DNA of 64,000 nucleotides from Pontibacter sp. G13 (GCF_031851795.1 NZ_CP134696.1:4050501-4114500), one strand, 5' to 3'. Shown: positions 16,721 to 26,971, counted from the first letter of the stretch. Notes: generated by a model not told the origin, from the sequence alone. A program made the numbers and translations.

Positions 16721-17605
16721 ATGTCTATAGTCGCAACATCTGCACTTACCGCCAAGAACTTGCCTGGAGATGGACCTCGCCCCAAGTGGCTGAGAGTTAA
16801 GTTGCCGTATGGCAAGAGCTATGCGGATGTTCGGTCTCTGGTAGATCAGAATAAACTACATACCGTGTGCGAAAGTGCTCGGTGCCCGAATATGGGAGAA
16901 TGTTGGGGAGCCGGTACGGCTACCTTCATGATCTTGGGCAATACCTGTACCCGCTCTTGTTCTTTTTGTGCAGTCGCCACTGGCCGTCCTGACGAATTGG
17001 ACATCATGGAGCCTTATCGCGTAGCCACCGCCGTCAAGAAGATGAACGTCAAACATGCCGTCATCACCTCTGTCAACCGCGATGAACAAAAGGATTCAGG
17101 GATGAATATCTGGGCCGAAACGGTACGCCAGATTCGCAGGCTTTGTCCGGAGACTACCATGGAGACCTTGATCCCAGACGTAAAAGGTCGTTGGGAAATG
17201 TTGGACCTCTTTACAGAGCTTAAGCCTGAGATTGTCTCTCACAACATGGAGACCGTGAAGCGTCTTTATCGCCGCGTTCGTCCACAAGCGAGATACAACC
17301 GAAGCCTAGAGCAGATCCAACGCACCAAGGCTGCTGGTTGCCGTACCAAGTCAGGATTTATGGTCGGTCTGGGTGAAACCGTCGAGGAAGTGTATGAATT
17401 GATGGAAGACTTGGTCAAGCACGATTGCGATGTGTTGACCATCGGCCAATACCTCCAGCCTACCAAGATGCACTTGCCCGTGCATGAGTTTATCCACCCT
17501 GAGCTATTTGAGCATTATCAAAAGGTCGGAATGGAAATGGGCTTCAATTACGTGGAATCTGGTCCTTTGGTACGCTCTAGCTATCATAGCGAGCGTCACC
17601 TATAG
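16721..17605 (+). CDS. lipA: Lipoyl synthase
   Basis: 294 aa radical-SAM enzyme that inserts two sulfurs into octanoyl chains on lipoate-dependent enzymes. The auxiliary 4Fe-4S cluster cysteines are 50, 55 and 61 ([12 protein letters not shown]). The radical-SAM CxxxCxxC is at 76, 80 and 83 (CTRSCSFC). The C-terminal RSSYHSE motif supplies the Ser ligand of the auxiliary cluster. All required residues are present. No lipB is adjacent. It is monocistronic, with a terminator 50 bases downstream. Confidence 0.98.
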   Translation: MSIVATSALTAKNLPGDGPRPKWLRVKLPYGKSYADVRSLVDQNKLHTVCESARCPNMGECWGAGTATFMILGNTCTRSCSFCAVATGRPDELDIMEPYRVATAVKKMNVKHAVITSVNRDEQKDSGMNIWAETVRQIRRLCPETTMETLIPDVKGRWEMLDLFTELKPEIVSHNMETVKRLYRRVRPQARYNRSLEQIQRTKAAGCRTKSGFMVGLGETVEEVYELMEDLVKHDCDVLTIGQYLQPTKMHLPVHEFIHPELFEHYQKVGMEMGFNYVESGPLVRSSYHSERHL

Positions 17606-17653
17606 GGTTGACATACAGGTCACTGGCGTCATGTCAGGGCCATGCTTGGAACT

Positions 17654-17678
17654 AAAGGCGGGAATATCCCGCCTTTTT
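17654..17678 (+). terminator. Intrinsic terminator of lipA
   Basis: 6-bp GC stem (GGCGGG 17657-17662, CCCGCC 17668-17673) with flanking A3 and T5 and a 5-base loop. Confidence 0.85.
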
Positions 17679-17845
17679 GTGTAATCGGACTTCGCTTTTG
17701 AACATGGTAGATTGTTTGATGTCGGCGTACTTTCGATCATTGAAATTCCCAAGTTTCGCTAAACCGGCCGCACGGCCAGGACCCGACATGTTGTAATGTA
17801 AGGGTGAAAGTGGTTATTTTACCTGACCGCAAACAAGTAGTTCGT

Positions 17846-20785
17846 ATGAAAAAAAATCTTTACGCTTTCTTTTTTCTCATTTCGTTTGTGTGGGCGCTCA
17901 ACCCGGTATTAGCGCAATACGAATGGAAAAATTTGGGTCCTGACAACTTCGGCGGATTGGTTCGGAGCTTGGCATTTGACCCGAGCGGCAATCTGCTCGC
18001 CGGCATTCAGGGTGGTGGTCTCTGGACCAGCTCTGACGAGGGACTTTCTTGGCAACGTGTAGAATCCTTCGACAGCTATTCTAGATTCAACCCGAATATC
18101 ACCTCTATCGCGGTCGATGGCAATGACATCTACGTTGCGACTGGTGCTACCCGATTCTACAAGCCTTTCGCGCAGACTGGCCTCAACCGCCCTGCCACTT
18201 ATGATTACCGCGAAGATGCAGGTACCTCCAAAGGTAACCTCGATGGTCTTCCAGGTGCAGGGGTTTTCGTTTCTCGTGATGGCGGCCAAACTTGGTCCAA
18301 CGAAAACGCAACTGCTCAAGGAGGTACTTTGAATTACTCCGGCCCTTTTACGGATATCCAAAAGGTGTTCGTGGCTAGTGGCAAAGTATTCATCGCTACC
18401 GCAGAAGGACTCTACGTAGCTAATGACAAAAATCTTGGATCAGTAGAATTGGTAAACGGCCCTGATTTCCTCCGCGAAAATGTCGTCTTTGACATTGAGG
18501 AAGCTGCCAACAATACCATCTTCGTTTCTGCTCACCAAGACGGAAATATCGAGACGGACTCTCTCTTTATTTCCACTGACGGAGGAAATACCTTCGAAAC
18601 TGTATTGGACGACGCCATCTTTGGTGGTGGTGGCCAAGCACTCGGTTTCAACCGTACCGAGATCGCAGTTTCTCCTTCCGACAACAACATCGTGTATGTT
18701 GCAGGTACGCAGGCAAGTGGCGAAATCAACGGGATCTATCGCCTAGACATGAGCACCAATGAGTGGACTGTAGTCGGACCTAAAGGTTCTGCTGAATTCC
18801 CTCCGCTTAGCAATGGCGGACGCGATGCGTTTGTCATGAGCGTCTTCCCAGACAACCCAAGCGAAATGATCGTTGCGGGAAGGAGCTGGTGGACATTGGA
18901 TGAAGAGATCGGATGGACCAGCAATGTCACTACTGCTAACCCTACTAGTGAACGTTATTTGCCAGCCAACATTTACTGCGTACTCTTCGATCCAAATGAC
19001 TCCCAGAAATTCTTCGTAGGGACTAGCTCACGTGTGATGCGTTCTACGGATCGTGGTAACTCCTTCCAGTCACGCCATAAGGGCTTGGAAAGCACAGTTA
19101 CATACAGTGTTTCAGCAGTTGGATCTACTGTAAATGATCGCCAAGAAGCTGACAACTCTATCGTCACTACCCAGACTGATGCTGTAATCACCGGTACTTT
19201 GACCAATGGAGTGCTCTTCAATAAATTCTACAATGCGAATACCCCGGCCCGCCAAGGCTTTGGTCAGGTTTACACTGTAAACAAAGGTCGTATCGCAATG
19301 TCTAGCCTTCGCCCAGGTGGCGTGATCGCCCAAGGGACTGACGGTGGTCTGATGCGTTCTTTGGACTTCGGTGCCACTTTCGAAAGATTCTACGGTGCTG
19401 CGATTTCTCCTCAGGTTACCAACTTGTTTGTTGCTACAGGAGACTCTACCAACCTGTTCATCGACCGTTCTTCTGCGAGCGTTGAAGGTGGTGGATTGTT
19501 CAACAACCCAACTCCTGCTCAGTCAGTATGGGCTTTGGACGAATATCTTCCTGCTGAGTTGATGGACCGCGAGGATTTGACGGCCGATTCTTTGGACAAA
19601 TACGCGCCTAGCTACATCTTCTTCTGTTCTCAGGAATATGTGTGGTTGGTGAACGGTGCTTTCGAATCCAACTTGGGTAAATGGAACCGCCTGACGGCTT
19701 CTTTGGTAGATGGATTCGATGAGTACTTCACTGCCATGGCTGTTTCCGGAGACGAAAATCACAACGTATTCGTAGCGACCAACAAAGGAAAAATCTGGAG
19801 ATTGGAAGGTGCGCATGACTTGACCACTTTCGACGCGATCGAAAGCATCACGCGTATCGACAACACGCCTCAAAGTAACTTGCTGGCATTGGCTGGGCGT
19901 ACGATCACCGATATGGCGATCGATCCATTGAACCCAAGCCGTCTAGTATTGACTTACGGTGGATACGGTGGCAACCCAGGTTCCAACACCTTGGTGATGA
20001 TCACTGACAGCGCCAATAATGAAGCGCCTACTTTCGGTTCTATCATTCTTCGCAACAACCCTGACAACTTCCAGCGAGAAGTGACACACACTGCAGAATT
20101 TGGTATCCGCTTGGTGGAGTCCAATGGGGTAGTTACCGAAGAAAGCGAGTTGTTCATCGGTACGGAAGCGCACGCTTATGTCCTTCGCGGCCTTGATCCT
20201 GAGTATGTAAACTTGGGAGGCTTTGAAGCTCCTTTCTATACGCAGGAATCTGATCTTAGCGAGTCCAATCACTGGGAAGAGCTTGTGCTGGAAGAAGGAA
20301 CTTCTGCTGCTGCTGGCGTTCCCGTGTACGACATCTTCGTGAGAAACTTGGTTTCTACCGTGAACACAGGTGTTGATGAGTTGGATGGAAACGATCAAAT
20401 CCTTTTCGATCGTGATCAGACCGTTTACATTGCGACTCATGGTCGTGGAATCTGGTCTACCGCTGCATTGAACGAGACCTTCCGTAAGGGCAGCGACAAC
20501 GAGGAAATCGTAGAAGAAGAGCAACTGATCAATCTTTATCCTAACCCATCTGAAGGGATCTTCTCCGTATCAGTGGTATTGGATGAGGTAGCTGATGTAG
20601 ATCTCATGATGTATGGAGTGGACGGCAGAATGGTTTGGTCTCAGCGCCAGACACTCAAAGCTGGCGACCACAAACTCAGCGTAGATGCAGGAAACTTGTC
20701 TACTGGAGTTTACTTGATGAATGTCATCATCAAAGGTGATGAAATCAACCAAATCAAGACGCTCAAGGCTGTTATTACTCGATAA
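17846..20785 (+). CDS. Large type IX-secreted protein with BNR/sortilin-like propeller repeats
   Basis: 979 aa from ATG 17846, chosen because MKKNLYAFFFLISFVWALNP is a good signal peptide; the 14 codons upstream are not needed. The body has many WTSSDEGLSW-, SRDGGQTWS-, ISTDGGNTF- and STDRGNSF-type Asp-box motifs, as in sortilin/Vps10 and exo-xyloglucanase-type beta-propellers. Residues from about 900 form a type A type IX sorting domain (INLYPNPSEGIFSV, then VYLMNVII and a basic end). The protein is therefore probably exported across the outer membrane and anchored or released. No catalytic motif was recognised. It is monocistronic. Confidence 0.9.
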   Translation: MKKNLYAFFFLISFVWALNPVLAQYEWKNLGPDNFGGLVRSLAFDPSGNLLAGIQGGGLWTSSDEGLSWQRVESFDSYSRFNPNITSIAVDGNDIYVATGATRFYKPFAQTGLNRPATYDYREDAGTSKGNLDGLPGAGVFVSRDGGQTWSNENATAQGGTLNYSGPFTDIQKVFVASGKVFIATAEGLYVANDKNLGSVELVNGPDFLRENVVFDIEEAANNTIFVSAHQDGNIETDSLFISTDGGNTFETVLDDAIFGGGGQALGFNRTEIAVSPSDNNIVYVAGTQASGEINGIYRLDMSTNEWTVVGPKGSAEFPPLSNGGRDAFVMSVFPDNPSEMIVAGRSWWTLDEEIGWTSNVTTANPTSERYLPANIYCVLFDPNDSQKFFVGTSSRVMRSTDRGNSFQSRHKGLESTVTYSVSAVGSTVNDRQEADNSIVTTQTDAVITGTLTNGVLFNKFYNANTPARQGFGQVYTVNKGRIAMSSLRPGGVIAQGTDGGLMRSLDFGATFERFYGAAISPQVTNLFVATGDSTNLFIDRSSASVEGGGLFNNPTPAQSVWALDEYLPAELMDREDLTADSLDKYAPSYIFFCSQEYVWLVNGAFESNLGKWNRLTASLVDGFDEYFTAMAVSGDENHNVFVATNKGKIWRLEGAHDLTTFDAIESITRIDNTPQSNLLALAGRTITDMAIDPLNPSRLVLTYGGYGGNPGSNTLVMITDSANNEAPTFGSIILRNNPDNFQREVTHTAEFGIRLVESNGVVTEESELFIGTEAHAYVLRGLDPEYVNLGGFEAPFYTQESDLSESNHWEELVLEEGTSAAAGVPVYDIFVRNLVSTVNTGVDELDGNDQILFDRDQTVYIATHGRGIWSTAALNETFRKGSDNEEIVEEEQLINLYPNPSEGIFSVSVVLDEVADVDLMMYGVDGRMVWSQRQTLKAGDHKLSVDAGNLSTGVYLMNVIIKGDEINQIKTLKAVITR

Positions 20786-20810
20786 GCCATACGAACTATC
20801 ATAAATCTAA

Positions 20811-20844
20811 GGGGGTCGCACTTGCTGCGACCCCCTTTTCTTTT
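20811..20844 (+). terminator. Strong intrinsic terminator of the T9SS protein gene
   Basis: Perfect 10-bp GC-rich stem (20811-20820 with 20826-20835), 5-base loop, then TTTTCTTTT. Confidence 0.92.
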
Positions 20845-20919
20845 GTCAGATGGCTGGATTTTTCAATTGGTTGTGTATATTCATTATTAAGCCCGCTTGA
20901 ATTTTGTGCTTAACTTATC

Positions 20920-21432
20920 ATGATGGACATCAAAACGCTGGTACTTTGCCGGCATGCTAAGTCTGATTGGCCTACGGGGGTTTCCGATATCAAACGACCA
21001 CTCAAGGATCGTGGAATCCAAGACGCCACTCAATTGGCCAACTTGCTCGCTTCTCAAGGATTTCGACCAGATATGATCATGAGCTCCCCAGCCGTTAGAG
21101 CCCATGAAACCGCTAAGATTTTCTCAAATACACTGAAGGTGACAAATGAAATTACCCTTGAGCCCAGGATTTACCACGATGGGCTGGAGGGACTATACAA
21201 AACAATCCATCATTTGCCAGCCGAGGCTCATACTGTCATGATGTTTGGGCATAACCCCACGATGGAAGATATGGTGACTGAGCTCCTTGGCTCAGATGCG
21301 CCTTTTGAGCTGCCTACCTGCGCCTTGGTATGCCTAGAGACATATGTCACTCAATGGAGTCGTTTAGATACTTCTAACTTGAAGCTCAGGTGGTTACTGG
21401 TTCCGAGATTCAAGCGAAAGCCTAGGGTTTAG
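20920..21432 (+). CDS. SixA-like histidine phosphatase family protein
   Basis: 170 aa, phosphoglycerate-mutase-like fold. The catalytic RH motif is in LVLCRHAKSDW (Arg 11, His 12). The second conserved His is in MMFGHNPTMEDM near residue 109. These features and the short length match SixA, a phosphohistidine phosphatase, but small members of this superfamily have other substrates. The C-terminal tail is basic (RFKRKPRV). Its stop overlaps the stop of the convergent lpxK gene. Confidence 0.85.
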   Translation: MMDIKTLVLCRHAKSDWPTGVSDIKRPLKDRGIQDATQLANLLASQGFRPDMIMSSPAVRAHETAKIFSNTLKVTNEITLEPRIYHDGLEGLYKTIHHLPAEAHTVMMFGHNPTMEDMVTELLGSDAPFELPTCALVCLETYVTQWSRLDTSNLKLRWLLVPRFKRKPRV

Positions 21433-22445
21433 GAGAATAGCTGGGAGACCAATTCCCAAATTGTCTGTTTGCCTGTGAGGAATTCCAATTTCATAGGTGC
21501 GTACCAAATGGAATGTTCTGAGAACTTCTCAAACCAAGGCTGAGATTTCAGGCGTTGATAGTCTTTCTCTGTAGTGATCCAATTGATCTCGGACTGAGAA
21601 AGTAAGGCCTTGATATCCGATTCAGTGTAAGGATGATGATCTGCAAATCCCTGTTTGATCTCAACAGATAAATCAAAAGCGGAAATCTGCTGAAAGAATG
21701 CCTCATTGTTCCCTAGTCCAGCAAAAAGGCCTACTGGCTGGGTTTTTAGATCGGATATCTGGATGGGAGAGGCTCCGGAGACTGGAAAAAGCTGCGAAAG
21801 CGAAGGGCGAGTAAATGCCATAGGCTTCTCAAATCCAGAAAGCTGATTCTGAATATTGAGAACATCTGAAGGGTTTTGAACCTTGTTGACTACTATGGCA
21901 TCTGCTCGCAGAATCCCTGCAATTCGCTCCCTCAGATAACCCGCAGGAATCACCCGATCATGGATGGGTAGACGATTCGCGTCGATCATAATCAAATCCA
22001 AATCTCTAGCGACCTTCCGATGCTGGAATGCATCATCCAAAATGACTAGGTCGATTTGACCATGTTCCTCTAGTCGTTTGAGCCCTTCAGTTCTGGATTC
22101 GCATACTGCCACTGTAATTTGGGAAAACTTTGTAGCGACCTGAAGTGCTTCATCTCCCACCTCCTGAACAGAGCTGTTCCCATTTACCCAAAAAAAGCCA
22201 CGCGTATTTCTACCATATCCCCTGCTCAGATAGGCAGGTCGTTTACCCGCTTGAATGAGCATGTCGATCAGCCATTCTGCGAATGGGGTTTTGCCCGTTC
22301 CGCCTGCGGAGATATTGCCTACGGAAATGACCGGGATTGCCGCCCGATACGGGGGAGGGGATTGGCGGTCATATCGGGCATTTCGGATTTCCATGATGGC
22401 CCCATACAACCAACCAAGGGGAGAAAGCCATTTGTTGGGTTGCAT
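21429..22445 (-). CDS. lpxK: Tetraacyldisaccharide 4'-kinase (lipid A synthesis)
   Basis: 338 aa from ATG 22445. It phosphorylates the 4' position of the lipid A disaccharide at the inner membrane. The N-terminal segment LSPLGWLYGAIMEIRN is the typical membrane-associated LpxK start. The P-loop is SVGNISAGGTGKTPF, and the downstream LVILDDAFQHRKVARDLDL motif is characteristic. The open frame runs 43 codons further up to 22574, but that would leave only 29 bases to the divergent htpG start, and the extension has no family resemblance. The 3' end overlaps the SixA-like gene by 4 bases. Confidence 0.95.
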   Translation of the reverse strand: MQPNKWLSPLGWLYGAIMEIRNARYDRQSPPPYRAAIPVISVGNISAGGTGKTPFAEWLIDMLIQAGKRPAYLSRGYGRNTRGFFWVNGNSSVQEVGDEALQVATKFSQITVAVCESRTEGLKRLEEHGQIDLVILDDAFQHRKVARDLDLIMIDANRLPIHDRVIPAGYLRERIAGILRADAIVVNKVQNPSDVLNIQNQLSGFEKPMAFTRPSLSQLFPVSGASPIQISDLKTQPVGLFAGLGNNEAFFQQISAFDLSVEIKQGFADHHPYTESDIKALLSQSEINWITTEKDYQRLKSQPWFEKFSEHSIWYAPMKLEFLTGKQTIWELVSQLFS

Positions 22446-22603
22446 GTTGCAAATAACTGGATTGGAAGGAATCCTTGCAAGGTTGTCCGTCTTTTGGACA
22501 GATTGGTCGTGACCCGTGACAAAATGACATTTTGAGTTTGAGATGTCTGGTGGAGGTATTGATTTTGTTGGCACATCACGTATCGAAATAGCAATCGAAG
22601 ACT

Positions 22604-24424
22604 ATGGAAAAAGGAACGATTTCAGTCAGTACCGAAAATATTTTTCCCATTATCAAGAAGTATCTCTACTCTGATCACGAGATCTTCTTGCGGGAATTGG
22701 TGTCCAACGCTGTGGATGCCTCTCAAAAAATGAAACACCTCTCCTCTCTGGGAGAGTTTACCGGAGAATTGGGCGACCTCAAGGTGACCGTTTCCATCGA
22801 CAAGGAAAACAAGACCTTGACCATCTCTGATATGGGTATCGGGATGACAGCCGATGAGATGAAGAAATATCTCAATCAGGTTGCCTTCTCTGGTGCAGAA
22901 GAATTCATCAAGAAATTCAAGGAAGCTGGCGAAGCTGCCGATATCATCGGTAAGTTCGGTCTCGGCTTCTATTCCGCTTTTATGGTGTCTGATTTGGTCG
23001 AAGTAGTATCCAAATCCTACCAAGAGGGCGCTGAGGCTGTGAAGTGGACCTGTGATGGAACGACTACCTATACCATTGATTCCGCGGAGCGCGAATCTAG
23101 AGGTACCGACATTATCCTTCACATCAATGAGGAAAGCCAGGAGTTTCTGGAGTCAGCCAGAATTCGTACCATCCTCGAGAAGTACGCCAAGTTTCTCCCA
23201 ATCCCTGTGGAGTTTGAAGGGGAATCTCTGACCAATCCCAATCCAGCTTGGAAGAAATCTCCTTCTGAACTGACCGATGAGGATTACATCTCTTTCTTCA
23301 AGGAGCTTTATCCTTACGATGAAGACCCACTCTTCTGGATTCACTTGAACGTGGATTATCCATTTACCCTGACCGGTATCCTGTATTTCCCAAAAATCAG
23401 ACAGGATATCGATCCGCGTAAGAGCAAAATTCAATTGTATGCACGTCAGGTTTTCATCACTGATGAGGTCGGCGAGATTGTGCCTGACTATCTGATGTTG
23501 CTGCAAGGGGTGATCGATTCTCCGGATATTCCTTTGAACGTTTCCCGAAGCTATCTCCAGTCTGATGGCAACGTCAAAAAGATCAGCAACTACATCACCA
23601 AGAAGGTGGCTGACAAGCTCTTGGAAATCTATCGAGATGACCGTGGGACTTTCGAGGAAAAATGGAATGACATCTCTGTATTCGTCAAATACGGGATGTT
23701 GACAGATGAGAAATTCTACGACAAGGCGATCGAATTCAGCTTGTTGCAGAATATGGATGGGAACTTCTTCAACTTGGAAGAGTACCGTGCAAAAATTCAG
23801 GAAAACCAGACGGACAAGCAGGAGCAAACGGTTTTCCTATATACCACCGATGAAAACTCCCAAGACTTCTACATCCGTTCTGCGCAAGCCAAAGGGTATG
23901 ATGTCTTGAAAATGGAAGGCATCGTAGATAGCCACTACATCGGATTGCTAGAGCGCAAGAATGACAAGGATCGTTGGATTCGGGTGGATTCCGACACGGT
24001 AGACAAGTTGATCGTCAAGGAAGACGCTGAAACATCTGAAGATGGTCTCGTTTTGACTGAGGATCAGGAATCCAAAATCAAGGAATCCTTTGTGCGGGTA
24101 GCGGACGACACCAATAAGATGATCCAGCTGGAACGCTTAGGGGCTGATCAGCTTCCTGTGATGATCACTCGTCCAGAATTCATGCGCCGGATGCGCGATA
24201 TGGCAGCAACTCAACAAGCGAGCGGTATGGATGCATTCCCCGACTCCTTGAACGTCATTGTCAATTCTCAGCACCCGCTGGTAGTGAGCATGGTCGATAG
24301 CGATCAGCCTGACGAAATGGCTAAGCAGTTGATGGATCTTGCTCTGCTGTCCCAGAATATGTTGACTGGAAAGGCATTGACCGACTTTATCCACCGAAGC
24401 GTGGATATGTTGGAGAAGAAGTAG
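22604..24424 (+). CDS. htpG: Molecular chaperone HtpG (Hsp90)
   Basis: 606 aa ATP-dependent chaperone. GHKL ATPase motifs in the N-terminal domain are ELVSNAVDAS (near residue 33), ISDMGIGMT (about 75) and GKFGLGFYSAFMV (about 118). The middle domain carries the catalytic Arg segment (LNVSRSYLQSD, about 310). The C-terminal dimerisation domain is complete. Length is slightly below the roughly 620-630 residues of E. coli HtpG. It is divergent from lpxK. No CIRCE element was seen upstream. Confidence 0.97.
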   Translation: MEKGTISVSTENIFPIIKKYLYSDHEIFLRELVSNAVDASQKMKHLSSLGEFTGELGDLKVTVSIDKENKTLTISDMGIGMTADEMKKYLNQVAFSGAEEFIKKFKEAGEAADIIGKFGLGFYSAFMVSDLVEVVSKSYQEGAEAVKWTCDGTTTYTIDSAERESRGTDIILHINEESQEFLESARIRTILEKYAKFLPIPVEFEGESLTNPNPAWKKSPSELTDEDYISFFKELYPYDEDPLFWIHLNVDYPFTLTGILYFPKIRQDIDPRKSKIQLYARQVFITDEVGEIVPDYLMLLQGVIDSPDIPLNVSRSYLQSDGNVKKISNYITKKVADKLLEIYRDDRGTFEEKWNDISVFVKYGMLTDEKFYDKAIEFSLLQNMDGNFFNLEEYRAKIQENQTDKQEQTVFLYTTDENSQDFYIRSAQAKGYDVLKMEGIVDSHYIGLLERKNDKDRWIRVDSDTVDKLIVKEDAETSEDGLVLTEDQESKIKESFVRVADDTNKMIQLERLGADQLPVMITRPEFMRRMRDMAATQQASGMDAFPDSLNVIVNSQHPLVVSMVDSDQPDEMAKQLMDLALLSQNMLTGKALTDFIHRSVDMLEKK

Positions 24425-24446
24425 TGATATCACGTTATTAGCATAT

Positions 24447-24484
24447 AAGGAGGTTGCCCATGCATGGGGTGATCTCCTTTTTTT
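24447..24484 (+). terminator. Intrinsic terminator of htpG
   Basis: Stem AAGGAG(G)T / ATCTCCTT with an inner GCCCATGCATGGGG pairing, followed by eight T. Confidence 0.85.
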
Positions 24485-24731
24485 GTCGATAGAGATTGTG
24501 CCAAAATCACCAGAGGAGCCTTTCCTCGTTGACGTACAGCAACCCCCCGTTTTTTCTACCCAAAATCGGCGGATCAGGAGGTTGTCAGGGTTTGCGGGAA
24601 TCAATAACTTGCATTCAGCGGAAAACGCATAACGCTTTGCGTAGCTTCCTTCCTCAAATAATGAGATACCTTTCATTCCCGAAAATGAAGGAAATGATCA
24701 GGAACAACCACAGAATTGGACACAAAGAAAT
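24485..24731. other. Intergenic region before the flippase gene
   Basis: About 250 bp past the htpG terminator. It is spanned by an open GTG-started frame (24496-24741), but its product has no signal peptide, domain or sensible composition and overlaps the flippase start. I see no structured RNA or clear promoter consensus. Confidence 0.4.
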
Positions 24732-26228
24732 ATGGGCATAGTTAGGAGGCAGAGCATCATCAATCTGGGGGTAAATGGATTTGGAGCAGCCTTGGGGCTT
24801 TTCAATAAAATTTTCCTGATGGTCTGGTGGCTGGATTTTTCCCAGATCGGTTTGATTGAGCTGTTGATTTCATACATGGTTTTGGGAGCCCAGTTTTCTC
24901 AGATAGGCGCTCCAAGAATTGTGATTCGATTTTTGCCCTATTTCGATTTAGATGATGATCGACGGCGGGCTTTTTACAATTTCGTATTCCTCATCTTTGT
25001 GGTAGGCATTGGGTTGGCATTTCTGCTATTCAATCTGATCATGCCTTGGGTCGTGGAAAAGGGCATGAGTAAATCTCCGCTCTTTTCTGAGCACTATCTC
25101 TATATTTTCCCGCTTTTAGTGGCTTTTGCTGGCTACAATTGCCTTTCGGCCTTTTACAATGTCAAGCTCAATTCCGTTTTGCCTGTATTTCTCCATCAGG
25201 TGGTTTGGCGGTTGAGTATCACCGTTTTGTTGGTGCTTCACTATTTGGAGGTACTTACATTCGACCAGTTCCTGATTGGATTTGTCGCCTCGCATTTTAT
25301 CATGCCGGTTGTACTTCTCTGGAAACTCGAAGGCCGGGTAAAGGGAATTTGGGATGGCAAGTTCCCGGTCCTGAAAGGGCGTATCAGAAAGATCCTATTG
25401 AATTTTGGGAGCTATTCGGCTTTGAGCGGAATCAGTCACTTGTTGTTGACCAAGATGGATATCATTATGGTCGGCTGGCTTCTGGGAGAGTCGGAAGCTG
25501 CTCCATATGGAATTGGCTTCGCGTTGGCGATCTATGTCGGATTGATAGGAAAATCTTCTTTGGGAATTTCTTTGGGGCTGGTGTCTACCCACATGAAGAA
25601 CAAGGCATACGACAAAGTTGATCAGTTATACAAAAAGCATTCACTCAATAATCTTTTGGGAAGCTTTCTTCTCCTGATCCTATTGTGGGCAGGAATTGAG
25701 AGCCTCGTCGAATATGAACCCGATAAATATGGCCCCGCAAAATGGGTCGGGATTTGGTTGGGAGTAAGTGCCTTGATCAATACCTCTGTCTACTTGTGTA
25801 GACCGATTCTTTCCAATTCCACTCAATTCCGGTTAGATCTTATTCTGGGGTTTTTGATGATCTTTGTCGGAATCTTCTTCAACCTGTGGCTCATCCCAAT
25901 CTATGGAGTGACAGGAGCGGCTATTGCAACCTGTTGTGTATTCATCATCGTCAATATTGTGGGGATGATCATTCTTTGGGCAAAATTTAAGATCCAGCCT
26001 TTCACGGTGGCTACGTTAAAAACGGTGATCCTAGGACTCGCTGTATTGGGGCTTTCTCTGATAGTGCCTCGACTGGAGCAGCCATTTGTTGACCTGATTG
26101 TCAGGTCTTTCTGTGTACTGGTGGTTTATGGAGGTTTGGTTTATGCACTGGGAATCTCTCCAGATCTCAACCAACTCATAAAGTCTCAGTATCAAAAAGT
26201 TAGCAGAACATTACTTTCCAAAAAGTAA
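24732..26228 (+). CDS. Wzx-like polysaccharide/lipid-linked sugar flippase (MOP superfamily)
   Basis: 498 aa with about 12-14 membrane helices over the full length and a short basic C-terminus. Layout and segments such as the N-terminal RRQSIINLGVNGFGAALG and the GVTGAAIATCCVFIIVN near residue 400 fit the polysaccharide biosynthesis branch of the MATE/MOP flippases. These move lipid-linked oligosaccharides across the inner membrane. The following SIS-domain sugar isomerase (21-bp gap) suggests a surface-polysaccharide or LPS role. No glycosyltransferases are adjacent, so the substrate is unknown. Confidence 0.85.
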   Translation: MGIVRRQSIINLGVNGFGAALGLFNKIFLMVWWLDFSQIGLIELLISYMVLGAQFSQIGAPRIVIRFLPYFDLDDDRRRAFYNFVFLIFVVGIGLAFLLFNLIMPWVVEKGMSKSPLFSEHYLYIFPLLVAFAGYNCLSAFYNVKLNSVLPVFLHQVVWRLSITVLLVLHYLEVLTFDQFLIGFVASHFIMPVVLLWKLEGRVKGIWDGKFPVLKGRIRKILLNFGSYSALSGISHLLLTKMDIIMVGWLLGESEAAPYGIGFALAIYVGLIGKSSLGISLGLVSTHMKNKAYDKVDQLYKKHSLNNLLGSFLLLILLWAGIESLVEYEPDKYGPAKWVGIWLGVSALINTSVYLCRPILSNSTQFRLDLILGFLMIFVGIFFNLWLIPIYGVTGAAIATCCVFIIVNIVGMIILWAKFKIQPFTVATLKTVILGLAVLGLSLIVPRLEQPFVDLIVRSFCVLVVYGGLVYALGISPDLNQLIKSQYQKVSRTLLSKK

Positions 26229-26249
26229 AGATCCAAGTATATTCGCCGA

Positions 26250-26903
26250 ATGGAAAATCTGAAAGAGAGACTAGACGCGCCTATTGCCGATGGCCACGCG
26301 TTTTGGGATACATATCTGACTGCCTTCAAGGATGCTTTGGACCGTGTCGAGGTATCTGATGCTTCTGGCCAGATTTCCTATGGACAGTCCCTGGAGACCG
26401 TACAAGAGTGGTTGGAAACATTGAAAACCCACAACCGAAAAATTCTGATTATCGGAAATGGGGGGAGTGCTGGAGTCGCAAGCCATTTGGCGGTCGACTT
26501 CTGGAAAAACGGCAAAATCAAAGCATTGGCTTTCAATGACAGCTCCTTGCTGACTTGTGTGGCCAACGACTATAATTATGAGGAAGTTTTTGCAGTTCCG
26601 ATCGAGCAATTTGCCGACGAGGGAGATCTGCTGATTTGCATCAGTAGTTCTGGTGGATCTGCGAATATCATCAAAGGCGCCGAAGCTGCGAAAGCCAAAG
26701 GTTGCCAAGTGATCACTTGCTCAGGATTCAAGCCTACCAATAACCTGCGCAAGCTCGGAGATCTGAATTACTTCGTTCCTTCTGAAGCGTATGGAATTGT
26801 GGAATCCATTCACCAATTCTTGATTCACTCCTTCTTGGATGTGAGATTGACAGTGAAGGATGAAGTCAATATCTTCAGAAGCAACAAGCCATACAATTCC
26901 TGA
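26250..26903 (+). CDS. SIS-domain phosphosugar isomerase, GmhA-like
   Basis: 217 aa. The SIS fold has the phosphosugar-binding motifs IIGNGGSAGVASHLAVDF (about residue 70) and ICISSSGGSANIIKG (about 132). The C-terminal helix ends ...SIHQFLIHSFLDV, as in sedoheptulose-7-phosphate isomerases (GmhA) and the related DiaA. GmhA starts the ADP-heptose pathway for LPS inner core. It sits 21 bp behind the flippase in a likely two-gene operon, which favours an envelope-sugar role. Without other heptose genes here I leave the symbol blank. Confidence 0.85.
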   Translation: MENLKERLDAPIADGHAFWDTYLTAFKDALDRVEVSDASGQISYGQSLETVQEWLETLKTHNRKILIIGNGGSAGVASHLAVDFWKNGKIKALAFNDSSLLTCVANDYNYEEVFAVPIEQFADEGDLLICISSSGGSANIIKGAEAAKAKGCQVITCSGFKPTNNLRKLGDLNYFVPSEAYGIVESIHQFLIHSFLDVRLTVKDEVNIFRSNKPYNS

Positions 26904-26919
26904 TCGGATTCTAGGCTTC

Positions 26920-26959
26920 AAAAAAGGCTCGTTATCAGTACTGATAACGAGCCTTTTTT
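26920..26959. terminator. Perfect 40-bp palindrome, bidirectional terminator after the SIS gene
   Basis: Two 20-base arms, fully complementary with no spacer, run from A6 through GGCTCGTTATCAG to T6. A seventh T follows. It lies 17 bases past the SIS stop and can also stop transcription from the opposite strand. Confidence 0.92.
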
Positions 26960-26971
26960 TGTAGTTCCAAC

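Noticed and set aside
24496-24741. 81-codon GTG-started frame before the flippase gene
   Set aside because: Overlaps the flippase start, has odd composition and no recognisable signal or domain.
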